NCBI RefSeq assembly: GCF_002018875.1
Contig: NZ_MVOL01000006.1
Coordinates: forward strand, 1-64,000
From: Pseudomonas sp. MF4836
GTDB lineage: Bacteria; Pseudomonadota; Gammaproteobacteria; Pseudomonadales; Pseudomonadaceae
Length of the DNA stretch: 64,000 bases
Direction of reading: 5' to 3'
The notes under the pieces were generated by a model, which saw only the letters and a list, made by a program, of their open reading frames with translations, did no database searches and was not told the origin of the DNA. Positions within the stretch are counted from its first letter, which is position 1, and each line of letters opens with the position of its first letter. Below, one piece after another: positions 7,269 to 16,419 of this stretch. The translations under genes and the position numbers were made by a program.

Positions 7269-9458
7269 CTAGAACGTCTGCCCCAGGTTCAGGTACAGCG
7301 CCTTCTGCTCGTCGTCGTTGACGCCGTAGCTGAAATTCAAAGGCCCCAGGGGGGTATCGAAGCCGAGGAAAATACTCGCCGCATTGATGTAGCCGCTGTC
7401 GAATTGATTGTCATTGTTCCAGGCCCGGCCTCGTTCCAGGGAGCCCCCGATGTACAGCGGAAAGTCCAGCGGCAGGTAGGCCCGAGGCGTCAGGCGGCGG
7501 TAATAGACGGCCCGCGCTAGGCTGATGTTCTGTCCGGAAAGGGCGTCCTGGCGAAAGCCTGAAAGCTGGCGCGCGCCGCCCAGCACAAAGCTCGACGACA
7601 CCACGTCGGCCCGGTCCAGGGTCCGGCCATAGCGGCCGCCGAGGATGAAGGTGTTGGGGCCGCTGCTGAGTGCCTTGTCCAGTTTGAATTCCCATTGCCG
7701 GTAGCGTTTGTCCGAGCCCAGGTTGGGTTCGAACTGGCGCAGCGAGAGGCCGATGTCTTCGCCGCTGTGGGGGAAGTAGACGTTGTCCAGGGAGTCGAAA
7801 GAGTACTTGAGCTGGTAGTAGCCCTCGCTGAAGTTTTCGCTGGGCAGGTCCTGCTCGCCGATGCGCACCTTGGCCTTGCCCCAGGCCTCGCCGACACCGA
7901 AGCGGATCTCGCCGCTGTTGCCGATCTGCCGCCCCAGGTTGAGGCCGAAGCCGTAGCGTTCCAGGCGGTATTCGGCGATCGGGTCGTTGTCCAGCACCGA
8001 CTCGATGTTCTGTGATTCGGCGGCGATGTACGGGGCGACGAAGTAGCGCGAACCCACGTCCAGCGGTTGGTAGAACTCGCTGTACAGCTCTTGTTGATCG
8101 CCGAACTGCAAGCGCGTCAGCCACTCCGCCCCGAGGCTGTTGATGCCGTTGACCCGGTAGCTGGCGCCGATATTGAAGGCGCTGTCGCCGCGCAGGTCAT
8201 CGGACAGGTTCAGCCCCAGGCGCAGGTAATCGGTGCCGTTGCGTTTGCCGCGAGCAGTGATCACCAGGGTGTTGTCCGCGTCCTTGTGCACCACCCGGTA
8301 ATGCACCTGCTCGAAGTAGTCCAGGCCGTACAGGGTGCCCATGTCGGTTTGCAGGCGGCCCAGGTCCAGGGGCTCGCCAATGTGCTGGCGAATGTAATAG
8401 CGGATCACGTCATCGCTGACCTTGGAGTCGTTCTCGACCTTGATCGCGCTGATGATCGGTGTGCGCTGGCTCGGCGCCCGGGCCGCGGTCAGTTCGGCAT
8501 CCACGGTCGTGGTCGGGCGCAGGCGGGCCAGGCGCGCATCGAGGATGCGGGTGGCGCGGTAGCCGGCATCGATCATGTCCTGGGCGCGGCCGAAATCGGT
8601 CACGCCATAGCTCGACAGGGGCGGCTGGATCAGGATGTCGTCCGGGTGCAGGGCGGCCAGCTGTTCTTCGGAGTTGCGCCGGGTCATCAGGGTGATCGAC
8701 TGGGTCAGCACGTCGACCACGGTGGTCAATTGCTTGCGCGAGCGCAGCGGCGAGCCGATGTCGACCACGATGGCGATGTCGACCCCCATGTCCCGGGCCA
8801 CGTCCAGCGGGATGTTGTCGGTCATGCCGCCGTCTACCAGCAGGCGGCCGTCGATCTCCACCGGAGCGAACACCGCCGGGATCGACATGCTGGCGCGAAT
8901 CACCTGGGGCAGGTGGCCTTTGCTGAACACCACTTTCTCGCCACTGGCGATATCGGTGGCCACCGCGCGAAACGGAATCGGCAGTTTGTCGAAGTCGCGG
9001 GTGTCGCTGACGTGGGCGAACTTGCTCTCCAGCAGCAAGGCCAGGTTCTGGCCCTGAATCACCCCCAGGGGCAGGCCGAGGCTGCCGTCGTCACGGAAAC
9101 TGAGCTTCTGCTTGACCAGGAAGTCGCGGTCATCCTGCTTGCGGCGAAAGGGCACGTCCTCGCGCGGCGGGGCATCGGACAGGGCTTGCTGCCAGTCGAT
9201 GCCCAGGGCGAGTTTTTCCAGCTCGTCGATCTTGTAGCCCGAGGCGTACAGCCCACCGATCACCGCCCCCATGCTGGTGCCGGCAATCGCGTCGATGCGG
9301 ATGCCTTGCTCCTCCAATGCCTTGAGCACGCCGATATGGGCCAGGCCCCGGGCGGCGCCCCCCGACAGCACCAGGCCGATGGTGGGACGGGGGATTTCTG
9401 CGGCCTGGGCCATCAATGGCAACAGGCACAGCAACAGGCAGGACAACAGGCGGCGCAT
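7269..9458 (-). CDS. plpD: Patatin-like phospholipase with outer-membrane barrel (PlpD-type, class Vd autotransporter)
   Basis: This 729-aa protein starts at ATG 9458; a GTG one codon earlier is also possible. A signal peptide of about 20 residues ends at AQA. The patatin domain follows, with glycine-rich oxyanion loop SGGAARGLAHIG, nucleophile motif GTSMG (Ser62) and DGG (Asp209) forming the Ser-Asp dyad. Residues about 330-410 look like a single POTRA domain, and the rest forms a BamA/Omp85-like beta-barrel ending in Phe. This is the architecture of PlpD of P. aeruginosa, in which the lipase is carried to the cell surface by its own barrel. The gene appears to stand alone. Confidence 0.9.
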   Translation of the reverse strand: MRRLLSCLLLCLLPLMAQAAEIPRPTIGLVLSGGAARGLAHIGVLKALEEQGIRIDAIAGTSMGAVIGGLYASGYKIDELEKLALGIDWQQALSDAPPREDVPFRRKQDDRDFLVKQKLSFRDDGSLGLPLGVIQGQNLALLLESKFAHVSDTRDFDKLPIPFRAVATDIASGEKVVFSKGHLPQVIRASMSIPAVFAPVEIDGRLLVDGGMTDNIPLDVARDMGVDIAIVVDIGSPLRSRKQLTTVVDVLTQSITLMTRRNSEEQLAALHPDDILIQPPLSSYGVTDFGRAQDMIDAGYRATRILDARLARLRPTTTVDAELTAARAPSQRTPIISAIKVENDSKVSDDVIRYYIRQHIGEPLDLGRLQTDMGTLYGLDYFEQVHYRVVHKDADNTLVITARGKRNGTDYLRLGLNLSDDLRGDSAFNIGASYRVNGINSLGAEWLTRLQFGDQQELYSEFYQPLDVGSRYFVAPYIAAESQNIESVLDNDPIAEYRLERYGFGLNLGRQIGNSGEIRFGVGEAWGKAKVRIGEQDLPSENFSEGYYQLKYSFDSLDNVYFPHSGEDIGLSLRQFEPNLGSDKRYRQWEFKLDKALSSGPNTFILGGRYGRTLDRADVVSSSFVLGGARQLSGFRQDALSGQNISLARAVYYRRLTPRAYLPLDFPLYIGGSLERGRAWNNDNQFDSGYINAASIFLGFDTPLGPLNFSYGVNDDEQKALYLNLGQTF

Positions 9459-9525
9459 CACGGCTCTCGGGGCGGCGGAAAAAGGCGGCTATTATAGCGG
9501 CCGAAACCCAGGAGTCCGCCGAACC

Positions 9526-9828
9526 ATGACTGAACGTAAACCCGAAGTGGTCATCACCTATTGCACCCAATGCCAGTGGCTGTTGCGCGCCGCCTGGCTG
9601 GCCCAGGAACTGCTGAGCACGTTCAGCGACGACCTGGGGCGCGTGGCCCTGGAACCGGCCACCGGCGGCGCCTTTCGCATCACCTGCGATGGCGTGCAGA
9701 TCTGGGAGCGCAAGGCCGATGGCGGCTTCCCCGAGGCCAAGGTGCTCAAGCAGCGGCTGCGGGACCAGATCGACCCGCAGCGCGACCTGGGCCATAACGA
9801 CCGCACTCAGAACCCGCCTACGGTCTAG
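9526..9828 (+). CDS. SelT/SelW/SelH-family (Rdx) thioredoxin-fold protein
   Basis: This 100-aa cytosolic protein has an N-terminal CTQC motif (Cys13, Cys16) directly after a beta strand (VVITYC), then a helix and the ending GGFPEAKVLKQRLRDQI. This is the Rdx family fold in which animal SelW has selenocysteine at the second position; here it is cysteine. The family is thought to be redox-active, but the substrate in Pseudomonas is unknown. The start ATG at 9526 has CAGGAG upstream, and the gene is divergent from plpD, the two starts being 67 bp apart. It ends 39 bp from the convergent EamA gene. Confidence 0.85.
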   Translation: MTERKPEVVITYCTQCQWLLRAAWLAQELLSTFSDDLGRVALEPATGGAFRITCDGVQIWERKADGGFPEAKVLKQRLRDQIDPQRDLGHNDRTQNPPTV

Positions 9829-9867
9829 TTCCTGTACCAAAAACAGCGGCGCGTCGAGCATGGGGCG

Positions 9868-10761
9868 TCAGTGAGAGGGGGCATGCTCGTTACTAGCCTT
9901 GCGAGTTGAAGCAGCGCCCAGTTGGCTGGAGACCACGATGGCGACAATGATCAAGGCCCCGCCGAGCAACATGCGCAGGGTCGGGGTTTCGCCGAACAAC
10001 AACCAGGCCACGCTGATCCCGTAGACCGGCTCCAGGGCGAACACCACCGCCGCCGTGCGAGCTTTGATCACCGCCAGGCTGGCAACGAACAGGCTGTGGG
10101 CCAGGCCGGTGCAGAACACCCCGAGCAGGGCCAGCCACAGCCAGTCCAGCGCCCGCACCTCGCCCAGCCCCGGCGCCGCCATCGGCAGCAGGCAGGCGGC
10201 GACCACCAGGTTCTGGCACAGGGCGGCCTGGACCGCCGGAATACGCCCGGAACTGACCCGATTGTTCAACGACAGCAGGGCGAACAACAGCCCCGAGGCC
10301 ACAGCCCACAGCAGGCCGGTGGTGGCCTCGCTGGCCAGGTCGAAGTCCGGCGTGACCAGCACCAGGCCGATGCTCACCAGCAGCACCAGCACCATCTCGT
10401 TGAGGCGGATGCGCTCGCGAAAGATCAGGCCTTCGAGGATCACGGTGAACGCCGGAAAGCTGGCGAAACCCAGGGTCGCGATGGCCACCCCGGCCACCTT
10501 TACCGCGATGAAGAAACTCACCCAGTGCCCGGCCAGCAGCAGGCCGCTGAGCAGCAGGCGCGAGCAGTCGCCGCGGGTCAATGGCTGCCAGCGGGTGTTG
10601 CTGGCCAGGCGTGCAAAACAGGCCAGGGCCAGGACGGCGAAGGCGGCGCGGCCAAACACGATAATCGCCGGCGAGGCGGCGGCCAGTTTGCCGAACACCC
10701 CGGTCAGGCCGAACATCAGGGCGCCGATATGCAGGGCACCGAGGGCGGTACGCGGAGTCAT
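9868..10761 (-). CDS. EamA/DMT-family transporter
   Basis: This 297-aa integral membrane protein has about ten hydrophobic segments in two repeated five-helix halves, as in drug/metabolite (DMT, EamA) exporters. It opens with GALHIGALMFGLTGVFGK, a typical first helix of the family, and ends with a short hydrophilic tail. Members export amino acids, nucleosides or small toxic compounds, and the substrate here cannot be read. It lies 114 bp downstream of an AraC-type regulator gene on the same strand, so the regulator may control it. Confidence 0.85.
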   Translation of the reverse strand: MTPRTALGALHIGALMFGLTGVFGKLAAASPAIIVFGRAAFAVLALACFARLASNTRWQPLTRGDCSRLLLSGLLLAGHWVSFFIAVKVAGVAIATLGFASFPAFTVILEGLIFRERIRLNEMVLVLLVSIGLVLVTPDFDLASEATTGLLWAVASGLLFALLSLNNRVSSGRIPAVQAALCQNLVVAACLLPMAAPGLGEVRALDWLWLALLGVFCTGLAHSLFVASLAVIKARTAAVVFALEPVYGISVAWLLFGETPTLRMLLGGALIIVAIVVSSQLGAASTRKASNEHAPSH

Positions 10762-10875
10762 TTCAATCCTTAAACAATAGAGCCGGGCCCTCTGGCGGGC
10801 GCTGCGGCAGGGCAGCAGTTTACGGGCGTGGCCGATGCGCTGTCTGTCGCGGGGCTCGCGTCTTTTGTCGAGGAA

Positions 10876-11631
10876 CTAGCGCGGCTCCGTGGCGCGTCGC
10901 AGCTTGCCGGGGCTGGTGCCGTATTCGCGCAGGATGGCGGCGGCAAACGCGCTCTGGGAGCTGTAGCCCACCCGCTGGGCGATTTCACCGATGGCCAGGG
11001 GCGAGTCGCGCAACAGGTTGACCGCCATGTGCAGGCGGCGGCTGCGGATGTAGTCCATCGGCGTCTGCCCGCATTCGGCAACGAATCGCGCATGCAGGCG
11101 TGCGCTGGACAGGCCGGCGAGCCGTGCCAGATCGGCGACTTGCAGCGGGTGGGCGGCGTGCTGGTCGATGTGGGCATTCAAGGCGGCATAGGGCAGGCGC
11201 CGACCGCCACCGACCGGCAGCGCGCTGTTGAGGCTGGCCAGCAACAGCACTGCCCCTTGCTGGGCAATCAGCGGATCGGCCACCGGGCTGGCGGCCAGCC
11301 AGTCGACCAGTTGGCTCTGGGCCGGGGCCAGCAGCAGGCGCCCTGGGGTGTCGAGCAAGCGCCGGCTGGCCTCGGCGTGTTCCCCCAGCGATTGCATGAC
11401 CCAGTGCTCGCTTGGCACGTCGAGCACCAGGCAGTGGCTGCCGTCGGGGCTACCGCAGGCATGGTGGGCGCCGGCCGGCACCACCACAAAACTCTGCTGG
11501 CCGACCTGGCTGCCCTGGCCGTCGACTTCGAAGTCGAGCCGGCCCGACAGGCCGAACACCAGTTGGGCATGGTCATGGCTGTGGACGATCAGGTCGTGGC
11601 TGTAGTGGCGCAGGGTGAGGATCGGTCGCAT
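10876..11631 (-). CDS. AraC-family transcriptional regulator (cupin type)
   Basis: This 251-aa protein has an N-terminal cupin-like domain (HSHDHAQLVFGLSGRLDFEV, about residues 17-36) and a C-terminal AraC double helix-turn-helix at about 150-245. The second HTH carries AIGEIAQRVGYSSQSAFAAAILREYG, with the usual G-Y-S-S-x-S-x-F signature. Small cupin AraC proteins often sense an amine or phenolic ligand and control an adjacent exporter. The EamA gene downstream on the same strand is the obvious candidate target. It is divergent from the phosphoesterase gene, with 133 bp between the starts. Confidence 0.88.
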   Translation of the reverse strand: MRPILTLRHYSHDLIVHSHDHAQLVFGLSGRLDFEVDGQGSQVGQQSFVVVPAGAHHACGSPDGSHCLVLDVPSEHWVMQSLGEHAEASRRLLDTPGRLLLAPAQSQLVDWLAASPVADPLIAQQGAVLLLASLNSALPVGGGRRLPYAALNAHIDQHAAHPLQVADLARLAGLSSARLHARFVAECGQTPMDYIRSRRLHMAVNLLRDSPLAIGEIAQRVGYSSQSAFAAAILREYGTSPGKLRRATEPR

Positions 11632-11764
11632 CCCGGTCTCCTTGGCAGAGGCGGCAGTCTACACCGGGGGCCGTTGCGCGCGGGCTGTCATCGGACGGTC
11701 GTATTTGTGTCATGGGCTATTAATCGCCACGGAGCAAGCTCGCAAAAACAGCAGGAGAGTGCCC

Positions 11765-12586
11765 ATGACCAGCGCCGAACTCGTCAAACCCAGTCGTAAG
11801 CAGCGGGTACGAACTTTATGGATCTCCGATGTGCACCTGGGCACCCGGGATTGCCAGGCCGAGCATCTGTCGCAGTTTCTCAAGGGCTATCAGGCCGACC
11901 GCATCTACCTGGTGGGCGACATCATCGACGGCTGGAAAATGCGCGGCGGCATGTATTGGCCCCAGGCCCACACCAATGTGATCCGCCGGCTGCTGACCAT
12001 GAGCAAACGCGGGACCGAGGTGATCTACGTCACCGGCAACCACGATGAATTCCTGCGCCGCTACTCCAAGCTGATCCTGGGCAATATCCAACTGGTGGAC
12101 GAGGCGCTGCACACCACCGCCGATGGTCGGCGCCTGCTGGTGATCCACGGTGACCAGTTCGATGTGATCACCCGCTACCACCGCTGGCTGGCCTTTCTCG
12201 GCGACTCGGCCTACGAATTTACCCTGACCCTCAACCGCTGGCTCAACCACTGGCGCGCCCGTTACGGCTACGGCTACTGGTCGCTGTCGGCCTACCTCAA
12301 GCACAAGGTGAAGACCGCGGTCAGCTTTATCAGCGACTTTGAACAAGCCATCGCCCATGAATGCGTCAAGCGCGGCTTGCAGGGCGTGGTCTGCGGGCAC
12401 ATTCACCATGCCGAGATCCGCAAGGTCGGCGAGGTGGACTACCTCAACTGCGGCGATTGGGTGGAGTCATGCACGGCGCTGATCGAGCATTGGGACGGCA
12501 CCATCGAGCTGTATCGCCTGGCCGATGCCCAGGCGCGCGAAGCCCAGCTCAAGGCCGAACGGCAGAAGGTGGCGGAGCCGGCATGA
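11765..12586 (+). CDS. Metallophosphoesterase, UDP-2,3-diacylglucosamine diphosphatase (LpxH)-like
   Basis: This 273-aa calcineurin-like phosphoesterase carries all the metal-binding motifs: SDVHLG (Asp22, His24), GDIIDGW (Asp52), GNHD (Asn92, His93), HGD (His128) and GHIHH at 211-215. Its length and the WLNHWRARYGYGYWSLSAYLK segment match the LpxH-like subgroup often annotated as UDP-2,3-diacylglucosamine diphosphatase in Pseudomonas. Canonical LpxH is about 240 aa, so this may be a paralogue rather than the lipid A enzyme itself. A ribosome site CAGGAGAG precedes ATG 11765; a longer frame upstream has none. Confidence 0.8.
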   Translation: MTSAELVKPSRKQRVRTLWISDVHLGTRDCQAEHLSQFLKGYQADRIYLVGDIIDGWKMRGGMYWPQAHTNVIRRLLTMSKRGTEVIYVTGNHDEFLRRYSKLILGNIQLVDEALHTTADGRRLLVIHGDQFDVITRYHRWLAFLGDSAYEFTLTLNRWLNHWRARYGYGYWSLSAYLKHKVKTAVSFISDFEQAIAHECVKRGLQGVVCGHIHHAEIRKVGEVDYLNCGDWVESCTALIEHWDGTIELYRLADAQAREAQLKAERQKVAEPA

Positions 12587-12602
12587 GCTCCGCTGGCGCG
12601 GT

Positions 12603-13193
12603 TCAGGCCGCGTGGTGTTCTTGCATGGCGGCCTTGTAGATCGAGTTTTTCGGCTGGGCGAACAGGCGCTCGAGCATGGGTTCGAAGAAGCTCAGGGGCA
12701 GGCTGTCGTAGTCCGGGTCGAAGGCCGCGGCATCGTACTTGGCGCAGAACTCGGCGGTGCGCTGGTACTGCGGGTGGTCCTTGAATTGTTCCCGCAGGTG
12801 CCGGTCCATGCCCAGGTGATGGAAGAAGTAGTAGCCCTGGAAAATCCCGTGCTGCTGCACCATCCACAGGTTTTCCGGGCTGACGAAGGGCTTGAGGATG
12901 GCGGCGGCGATATCCGGGTGGTTGTAGCTGCCCAGGGTGTCGCCGATATCGTGGAGCAGAGCGCAGACCACGTACTCCTCATCCTGGCCATCGCGCCAGG
13001 CGCGGCTGGCGGTCTGCAGGGAGTGGCTCAGGCGATCCACCGGGAAGCCGCCGAAGTCGCCTTCGAGCAGCCGCAGGTGGGTGACGATGCGCGATGCCAG
13101 CTGCCGGGCATAGGCGCTGAAGTCGGCGGCGATGATCGCCCAGTCCTGCTCGGTTCCATCCTGCATATGGGTAAAACGGGCGTGATCGCTCAT
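12603..13193 (-). CDS. HD-domain hydrolase (PhnZ/MIOX-like)
   Basis: This 196-aa soluble protein has a helical HD-type metal site: His57 (RLSHSLQ), the His81-Asp82 pair in ALLHDIGD, His92 (NHPD) and His115 (QQHG). The pattern and length fit single-domain HD proteins related to PhnZ and inositol oxygenase, which can be di-iron oxygenases rather than phosphohydrolases. The substrate is unknown. It is convergent with the LpxH-like gene (16 bp apart) and about 120 bp downstream of the DUF962 gene on the same strand. Confidence 0.72.
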   Translation of the reverse strand: MSDHARFTHMQDGTEQDWAIIAADFSAYARQLASRIVTHLRLLEGDFGGFPVDRLSHSLQTASRAWRDGQDEEYVVCALLHDIGDTLGSYNHPDIAAAILKPFVSPENLWMVQQHGIFQGYYFFHHLGMDRHLREQFKDHPQYQRTAEFCAKYDAAAFDPDYDSLPLSFFEPMLERLFAQPKNSIYKAAMQEHHAA

Positions 13194-13311
13194 GGGCCAT
13201 CTTCTTGTTGTGGATGATGGTTCGAGTCTATGCCCTGTGATTGCCCGCGCAGTGGCTGTGGGAGACGGCTTGCTGACCAGGCGAGCCGCGTGGCCCGCAG
13301 GAGTGTCTGGA

Positions 13312-13623
13312 CTAGAAGGGCACCTTGCCGAGGATCATGTCGCGGTACATGACGAAATCCCCCAGCAGACTGTAGAAGGGGTGCTGGAAGGTGGCGGGAC
13401 GGTTGTTTTCGAAGAAGAAGTGCCCGATCCAGGCAAAGCTGTAGCCCGCCACCGGCAGCGCCAGAAGCAGCAGCCAGGCACCTTTGCCAATGGCCAGGGC
13501 CAGGATGAAGATCACCAGGCTGGTGCCGATAAAATGCAGGCGACGGCAGGTACTGTTGCCGTGTTCGCTCAGGTAGTACGGATAGAATTCGGCAAAGCTG
13601 TTGAATCGCTTGATGTTTTCCAC
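13312..13623 (-). CDS. DUF962/Mpo1-like small membrane protein
   Basis: I place the start at the GTG at 13623, giving 103 aa that begin just before the conserved RFNSFAEFYPYYLSEH block and have GAGG about 10 bases upstream. The open frame continues to 13698 (TTG/ATG starts) but adds residues without family character and has no ribosome site. The protein has the DUF962 pattern: an N-terminal YL.EH motif, an RRLHFIGT segment, two hydrophobic helices (about residues 38-70), then GHFFFENNRPATF with conserved His and Asn. Yeast Mpo1, the best-known relative, is an Fe(II) dioxygenase in phytosphingosine breakdown; a bacterial role is not established. Confidence 0.8.
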   Translation of the reverse strand: MENIKRFNSFAEFYPYYLSEHGNSTCRRLHFIGTSLVIFILALAIGKGAWLLLLALPVAGYSFAWIGHFFFENNRPATFQHPFYSLLGDFVMYRDMILGKVPF

Positions 13624-13783
13624 GCCTACGGCCTCGCTGGTAGTTGTTCTGATAATGGGATGTGCCGCGGGGAGTTTATTTGAGTCTAGAGTCATCAATG
13701 GATGTAGCCAGTGACAATGGGCGCCACTTTAGTATCCTTGCAAATCTGGCCGTAGCATGCGGCTCACCATGTAAGAAAACGCC

Positions 13784-14845
13784 ATGAGCGAACGAACGAC
13801 TTCTGCAAGCTGGGCGATGGGAATTGTCAAAGCGCTGGAGATGGACGGCCTCGACTGCCGTGCATTGTTCAAGCAGCTGGGCCTCGACTATGGATCGCTG
13901 GACGACCCTGATGCACGTTTCCCCCAGGACTCGATGACCCGCCTGTGGCAGCGCGCGGTCGAGCTGTCGGGCAACCCGGCGATCGGCCTGAACATGGGCA
14001 AGGTGGTGCGCCCGGCGTCGTTTCATGTGGCCGGTTATGCCTTGATGTCCAGTCGCACCCTGGCCGAGGGTTTCGAGCGATTGGTGCGCTATCAACGCAT
14101 CATTGCCGAAAGCGCTGATTTGAGTTTTCGACTTTTACCTGAAGGCTATGCACTGATTCTGACCGTGCATGGCGATCATCTGCCGCCGACCCGGCAAAGT
14201 GCCGAAGCCTCCCTGGCCTGCGCCCTGGCCCTGTGCGGCTGGCTGACCGGACGCACCTTGCAGCCGCGCAAGGTGTTGGTCCAGGGCGCTCCGCCTGCGG
14301 ACCTGGAGCCCTATAAACACGCTTTTCATGCACCGCTGGTGTTCAACGCGCCCTACGATGCGCTGATATTCGAGCGGGGCGACATGGAAGCGCCGCTGCC
14401 GACGGCCAATGAGGCCATGGCCCTGTTGCACGATCGCTTTGCCGGCGAATACCTGGCGCGGTTTTCCGAAAGCCGGGTAACCCACAAGGCGCGCCAGGTG
14501 TTGTGCCGACTGCTGCCCCAGGGCGAACCGAAGCGCGAGATGGTGGCCCAGACCCTGCACCTGTCCCAGCGCACCCTGCAACGGCGGCTGCAGGAAGAGG
14601 GCACCAGCTTCCAGACCCTGCTCGATGACACCCGCCGTGAGTTGGCCGAGCAGTACCTGGCCCAGCCAAGCATGACTTTGCTGGAGATCGCCTATTTGCT
14701 GGGGTTTGCCGATCCGAGCAACTTCTTCCGCGCGTTCCGCCGCTGGTTCGATGCCACGCCCGGCGAATATCGGGCGCGGCTGTTGCAGGATTCAGCCCTG
14801 GTCAGTGACGCCAGAACGCCGGAATACACAGCACGAACACCGTAA
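13784..14845 (+). CDS. AraC-family transcriptional regulator with Arabinose_bd-type N-terminal domain
   Basis: This 353-aa protein has an N-terminal AraC_binding_2/Arabinose_bd-like domain (about residues 20-210, including ARFPQDSMTRLWQRAVEL and GYALMSSRTLAEGFERLVRYQ) and a C-terminal AraC HTH pair (about 240-335: MVAQTLHLSQRTLQRRLQEE and LLEIAYLLGFADPSNFFRAF). This is the OruR/ArgR/VirF-like subfamily common in pseudomonads. The effector and target are not evident. Its last 44 bp overlap the 3' end of trkH on the other strand, so the two transcripts are complementary there. Confidence 0.88.
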   Translation: MSERTTSASWAMGIVKALEMDGLDCRALFKQLGLDYGSLDDPDARFPQDSMTRLWQRAVELSGNPAIGLNMGKVVRPASFHVAGYALMSSRTLAEGFERLVRYQRIIAESADLSFRLLPEGYALILTVHGDHLPPTRQSAEASLACALALCGWLTGRTLQPRKVLVQGAPPADLEPYKHAFHAPLVFNAPYDALIFERGDMEAPLPTANEAMALLHDRFAGEYLARFSESRVTHKARQVLCRLLPQGEPKREMVAQTLHLSQRTLQRRLQEEGTSFQTLLDDTRRELAEQYLAQPSMTLLEIAYLLGFADPSNFFRAFRRWFDATPGEYRARLLQDSALVSDARTPEYTARTP

Positions 14846-16256
14846 TGATTTCCAGGCGCCCGAGCAGCATGCCCAGGGACAGGATCCACTTCGCCGCGTC
14901 CGGCAGGGTCGAGAAGTTGCCGGCCGGGCCGATGGTCTCGCCCAGCCCCGGGCCGACGCCGGACACCGTACTGGCGGCGCCGGTCAGGGCCGTCATCCAG
15001 TCCACCCCGAGCAGGGACAGGGCCAGGGCGATCATGCAGATGGTGATGGCGAAGAAAAACGAGAAGGTCAGGATCGAACGCACGATCTCCTCGTCGAGGC
15101 GATGGCCGTTGTATTTCTGCTTGATCACCGCGCGCGGGTGAATCAGCTGGTTAAGGTTGGCCTTGAGCAGGATATAGGCCACCTGGAAGCGGAAGATCTT
15201 GATCCCGCCTGCCGTTGAGCCGGAGCAGCCGCCGACAAACCCCAGGTAAAAGAACAGCATCAGCGAGAAGTTGCCCCACAGGCTGTAGTCGCCCAGGGCA
15301 AAACCGGTAGTGGTGACCACCGAGGTCACGTTCAACGCCACGTGGCGCAGGGCATCCAGCCAGTGCAGGTTGGTGGTCCACCAGTACCAGGTGCCGAGTA
15401 CCAGCCAGGTGACCAGCAGCAGGCCGAGCAGGCCTTGCACTTGCTGGTCCTTGAGCAGCGCCCGGCGGTTGCCACGCAAAGTGGCGACATACAGGGTGAA
15501 CGGCAGGCTGCCCAGAATCATCACCACCACCGCCACCCAATGCACCGCCGGTTGTTTCCAGTGGGCCAGGGATTCGTCGGATGTGGAGAAACCACCGGTG
15601 GAAATAGCCGACATCGCGTGGTTGATGGCGTCGAACGGGGTCATCCCTGCCCACCAGAAGGCCAGGCTGCCGAGGATAGTGATACCGACATAAGCCGCCA
15701 CAATCAGCCGCGCCACCATGTGCGAGCGGGGCATGACTTTCTCCGAGCGGTCCGAAGACTCGGTCTGGAACAGGCGCATGCCCCCGATGCGCAGCAGCGG
15801 CAGGATCGCCACCGCCATGCCGATAAAGCCGATGCCGCCGAGCCAGTGCAGCAGCGAGCGCCACATCAGGATGCCCGGGGACATGGTGTCCAGGCCGCTG
15901 AGCACCGTGGAACCGGTGGCAGTGATGCCGGACATGCTTTCAAAAAACGAATCGGTATAGCTGATGTGCTGGGTCAGCAGAAACGGCAGGGCGGCGAAGA
16001 TGCACACCACCAGCCAGCTCGATACGGTCAGCAGGTACATGTCGCGCGGACGCAGGTGCACATGCTCCGGGCGCCCGGGGATCACCAGCGCCAGGCCGGC
16101 GATAAAGGTGATCATGCTGGCCCAGAGGAACGACGGCAGATCGCCCGTGCGCTCGAAAATCACCAGGGTTGCCATCGGGATGACCATGGCGATGGCCAGG
16201 GTGATCAGGAAGATGCCGATGATGAAACCAATGATCCGTAAGGTCGGCAACGCCAT
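14802..16256 (-). CDS. trkH: TrkH potassium uptake protein, membrane subunit
   Basis: This 484-aa membrane protein starts at ATG 16256; the frame extends upstream, but the added residues are hydrophilic and not family-like. It has the four-fold M1-P-M2 architecture of TrkH channels with selectivity-filter-like turns: SGITATGSTVLSG, SAISTGGFSTSD, TSVVTTTGFALGD and GAASTVSGVGPGL. TrkH imports K+ in complex with the cytosolic NAD-binding protein TrkA, encoded elsewhere. Its length equals the usual 480-485 aa. It overlaps the convergent AraC gene by 44 bp and appears monocistronic. Confidence 0.95.
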   Translation of the reverse strand: MALPTLRIIGFIIGIFLITLAIAMVIPMATLVIFERTGDLPSFLWASMITFIAGLALVIPGRPEHVHLRPRDMYLLTVSSWLVVCIFAALPFLLTQHISYTDSFFESMSGITATGSTVLSGLDTMSPGILMWRSLLHWLGGIGFIGMAVAILPLLRIGGMRLFQTESSDRSEKVMPRSHMVARLIVAAYVGITILGSLAFWWAGMTPFDAINHAMSAISTGGFSTSDESLAHWKQPAVHWVAVVVMILGSLPFTLYVATLRGNRRALLKDQQVQGLLGLLLVTWLVLGTWYWWTTNLHWLDALRHVALNVTSVVTTTGFALGDYSLWGNFSLMLFFYLGFVGGCSGSTAGGIKIFRFQVAYILLKANLNQLIHPRAVIKQKYNGHRLDEEIVRSILTFSFFFAITICMIALALSLLGVDWMTALTGAASTVSGVGPGLGETIGPAGNFSTLPDAAKWILSLGMLLGRLEIITVFVLCIPAFWRH

Positions 16257-16419
16257 GAAGTCCGCTCGGGCTGATAACTGAAGGGCGCCCATTCTACCTG
16301 CGGGGCAGGGCATGTAAACCGGGGCCTCCTCGGCGTTTGCCCGTGGGGCGCGGTTGCGGCCTGTCGCCAAACGTCAACTGCCCCTAGAATGGCCGGACAT
16401 TTTTTGCAGGAGGTGGCCG

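Noticed and set aside
8067..9497. 476-codon plus-strand frame opposite plpD
   Set aside because: Shadow of the patatin/barrel gene; His/Gln/Val-rich without domains.
13256..13291. GTGGGAG...GGCTTGCT, similar to a second Pseudomonas REP family
   Set aside because: Only part of the repeat is present and the stem is imperfect; similar weak traces occur near 28260-28320.
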